This document shows positions 11,795-11,935 of a stretch of DNA of 11,935 nucleotides, one piece after another. Below the pieces are notes generated by a model. The model was not told where the DNA came from and ran no database searches. It saw only the letters and a list, made by a program, of their open reading frames with translations. The number at the start of each line of letters is the position of its first letter. Within the stretch, counting starts at the first letter, position 1. Position numbers and translations under genes: made by a program. Source of the DNA: Baffinella frigidus (Eukaryota > Cryptophyceae > Cryptomonadales > Baffinellaceae); NCBI GenBank assembly GCA_026770585.1, contig MU646728.1, positions 292,454-304,388 on the forward strand, written 5' to 3'.

Positions 11795-11935
11795 TTAAAC
11801 CCTAAACCCTAAACCCTAAACCCCCCCCCCCCCCCCCTAAAGTCTTTATCTACAATCTTCGGGAGGGTTTAGGCCCCCCCCCCCCGCTTAGGACTCAAGT
11901 GTTTAGGGTTTAGGGTTGCGCTACCCCCCCCCCCC
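11795..11935. repeat. Outward-facing telomere-like repeats with C12-C17 runs
   Basis: CCCTAAA units to 11820, then C17 (11821-11837), a 30-nt spacer, GGGTTTAGG, C12 (11874-11885), TTTAGGG units and a final C run at the window edge. The heptamers change strand within 100 bp. Confidence 0.9.

Overview
This window looks like nuclear DNA from a eukaryote, most likely a unicellular alga. It has no bacterial-style gene packing. It carries many interstitial arrays of the plant-type telomeric heptamer (CCCTAAA/TTTAGGG) and its variants, the one convincing protein-coding stretch is split by a GT-AG intron, and most of the rest is fold-back (terminal inverted repeat, MITE-like) DNA. This telomere type occurs in green algae, dinoflagellates, cryptophytes and chromerids among others, so I cannot name the lineage from the sequence alone. 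I see no rRNA, tRNA, CRISPR or intact transposase gene.

Layout. 1-1800: variant telomere-like arrays, two equal-length copies of a 139-bp fold-back element (A1, A2), an AT-rich tandem duplication and a GA microsatellite. 1853-2486: a large nested fold-back element (C1). 2830-3800: G-rich telomere-like repeats, a duplicated segment, a hairpin and a tandem array of self-complementary units. 3813-4746: an almost gap-free run of at least five different fold-back elements. 4751-5974: the only GC-rich, gene-like block. Its core (5490-5974, two phase-0 exons) resembles the double-psi barrel N-domain of Cdc48/VAT-type AAA+ ATPases. 5975-11600: long repeat-rich DNA with scattered short open segments directly after AG acceptors. 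Several are present in two to four diverged copies, and one resembles a Walker B segment. 11588-11935: a last fold-back element, then outward-facing telomere-like repeats broken by C12-C17 runs.

The simplest reading is a plus-strand AAA+-type gene, intact or decaying, whose introns have been inflated by fold-back elements and telomere-like heptamers, and some of whose exons were duplicated along with flanking intron DNA. Evidence is good for the N-domain exons, moderate for the Walker B-like copies and weak for the other exon candidates. Two short minus-strand exon-like segments (536-608 and 3566-3671) may be captured gene fragments.

The most unusual non-coding signals are three. An exact 14-nt motif (GTCCATCTAAACGA) sits inside four fold-back elements, apparently of three different kinds. 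Two C-family elements share hairpin borders but have completely different arm sequences. Each telomere-like array has its own locally homogenised heptamer variant.
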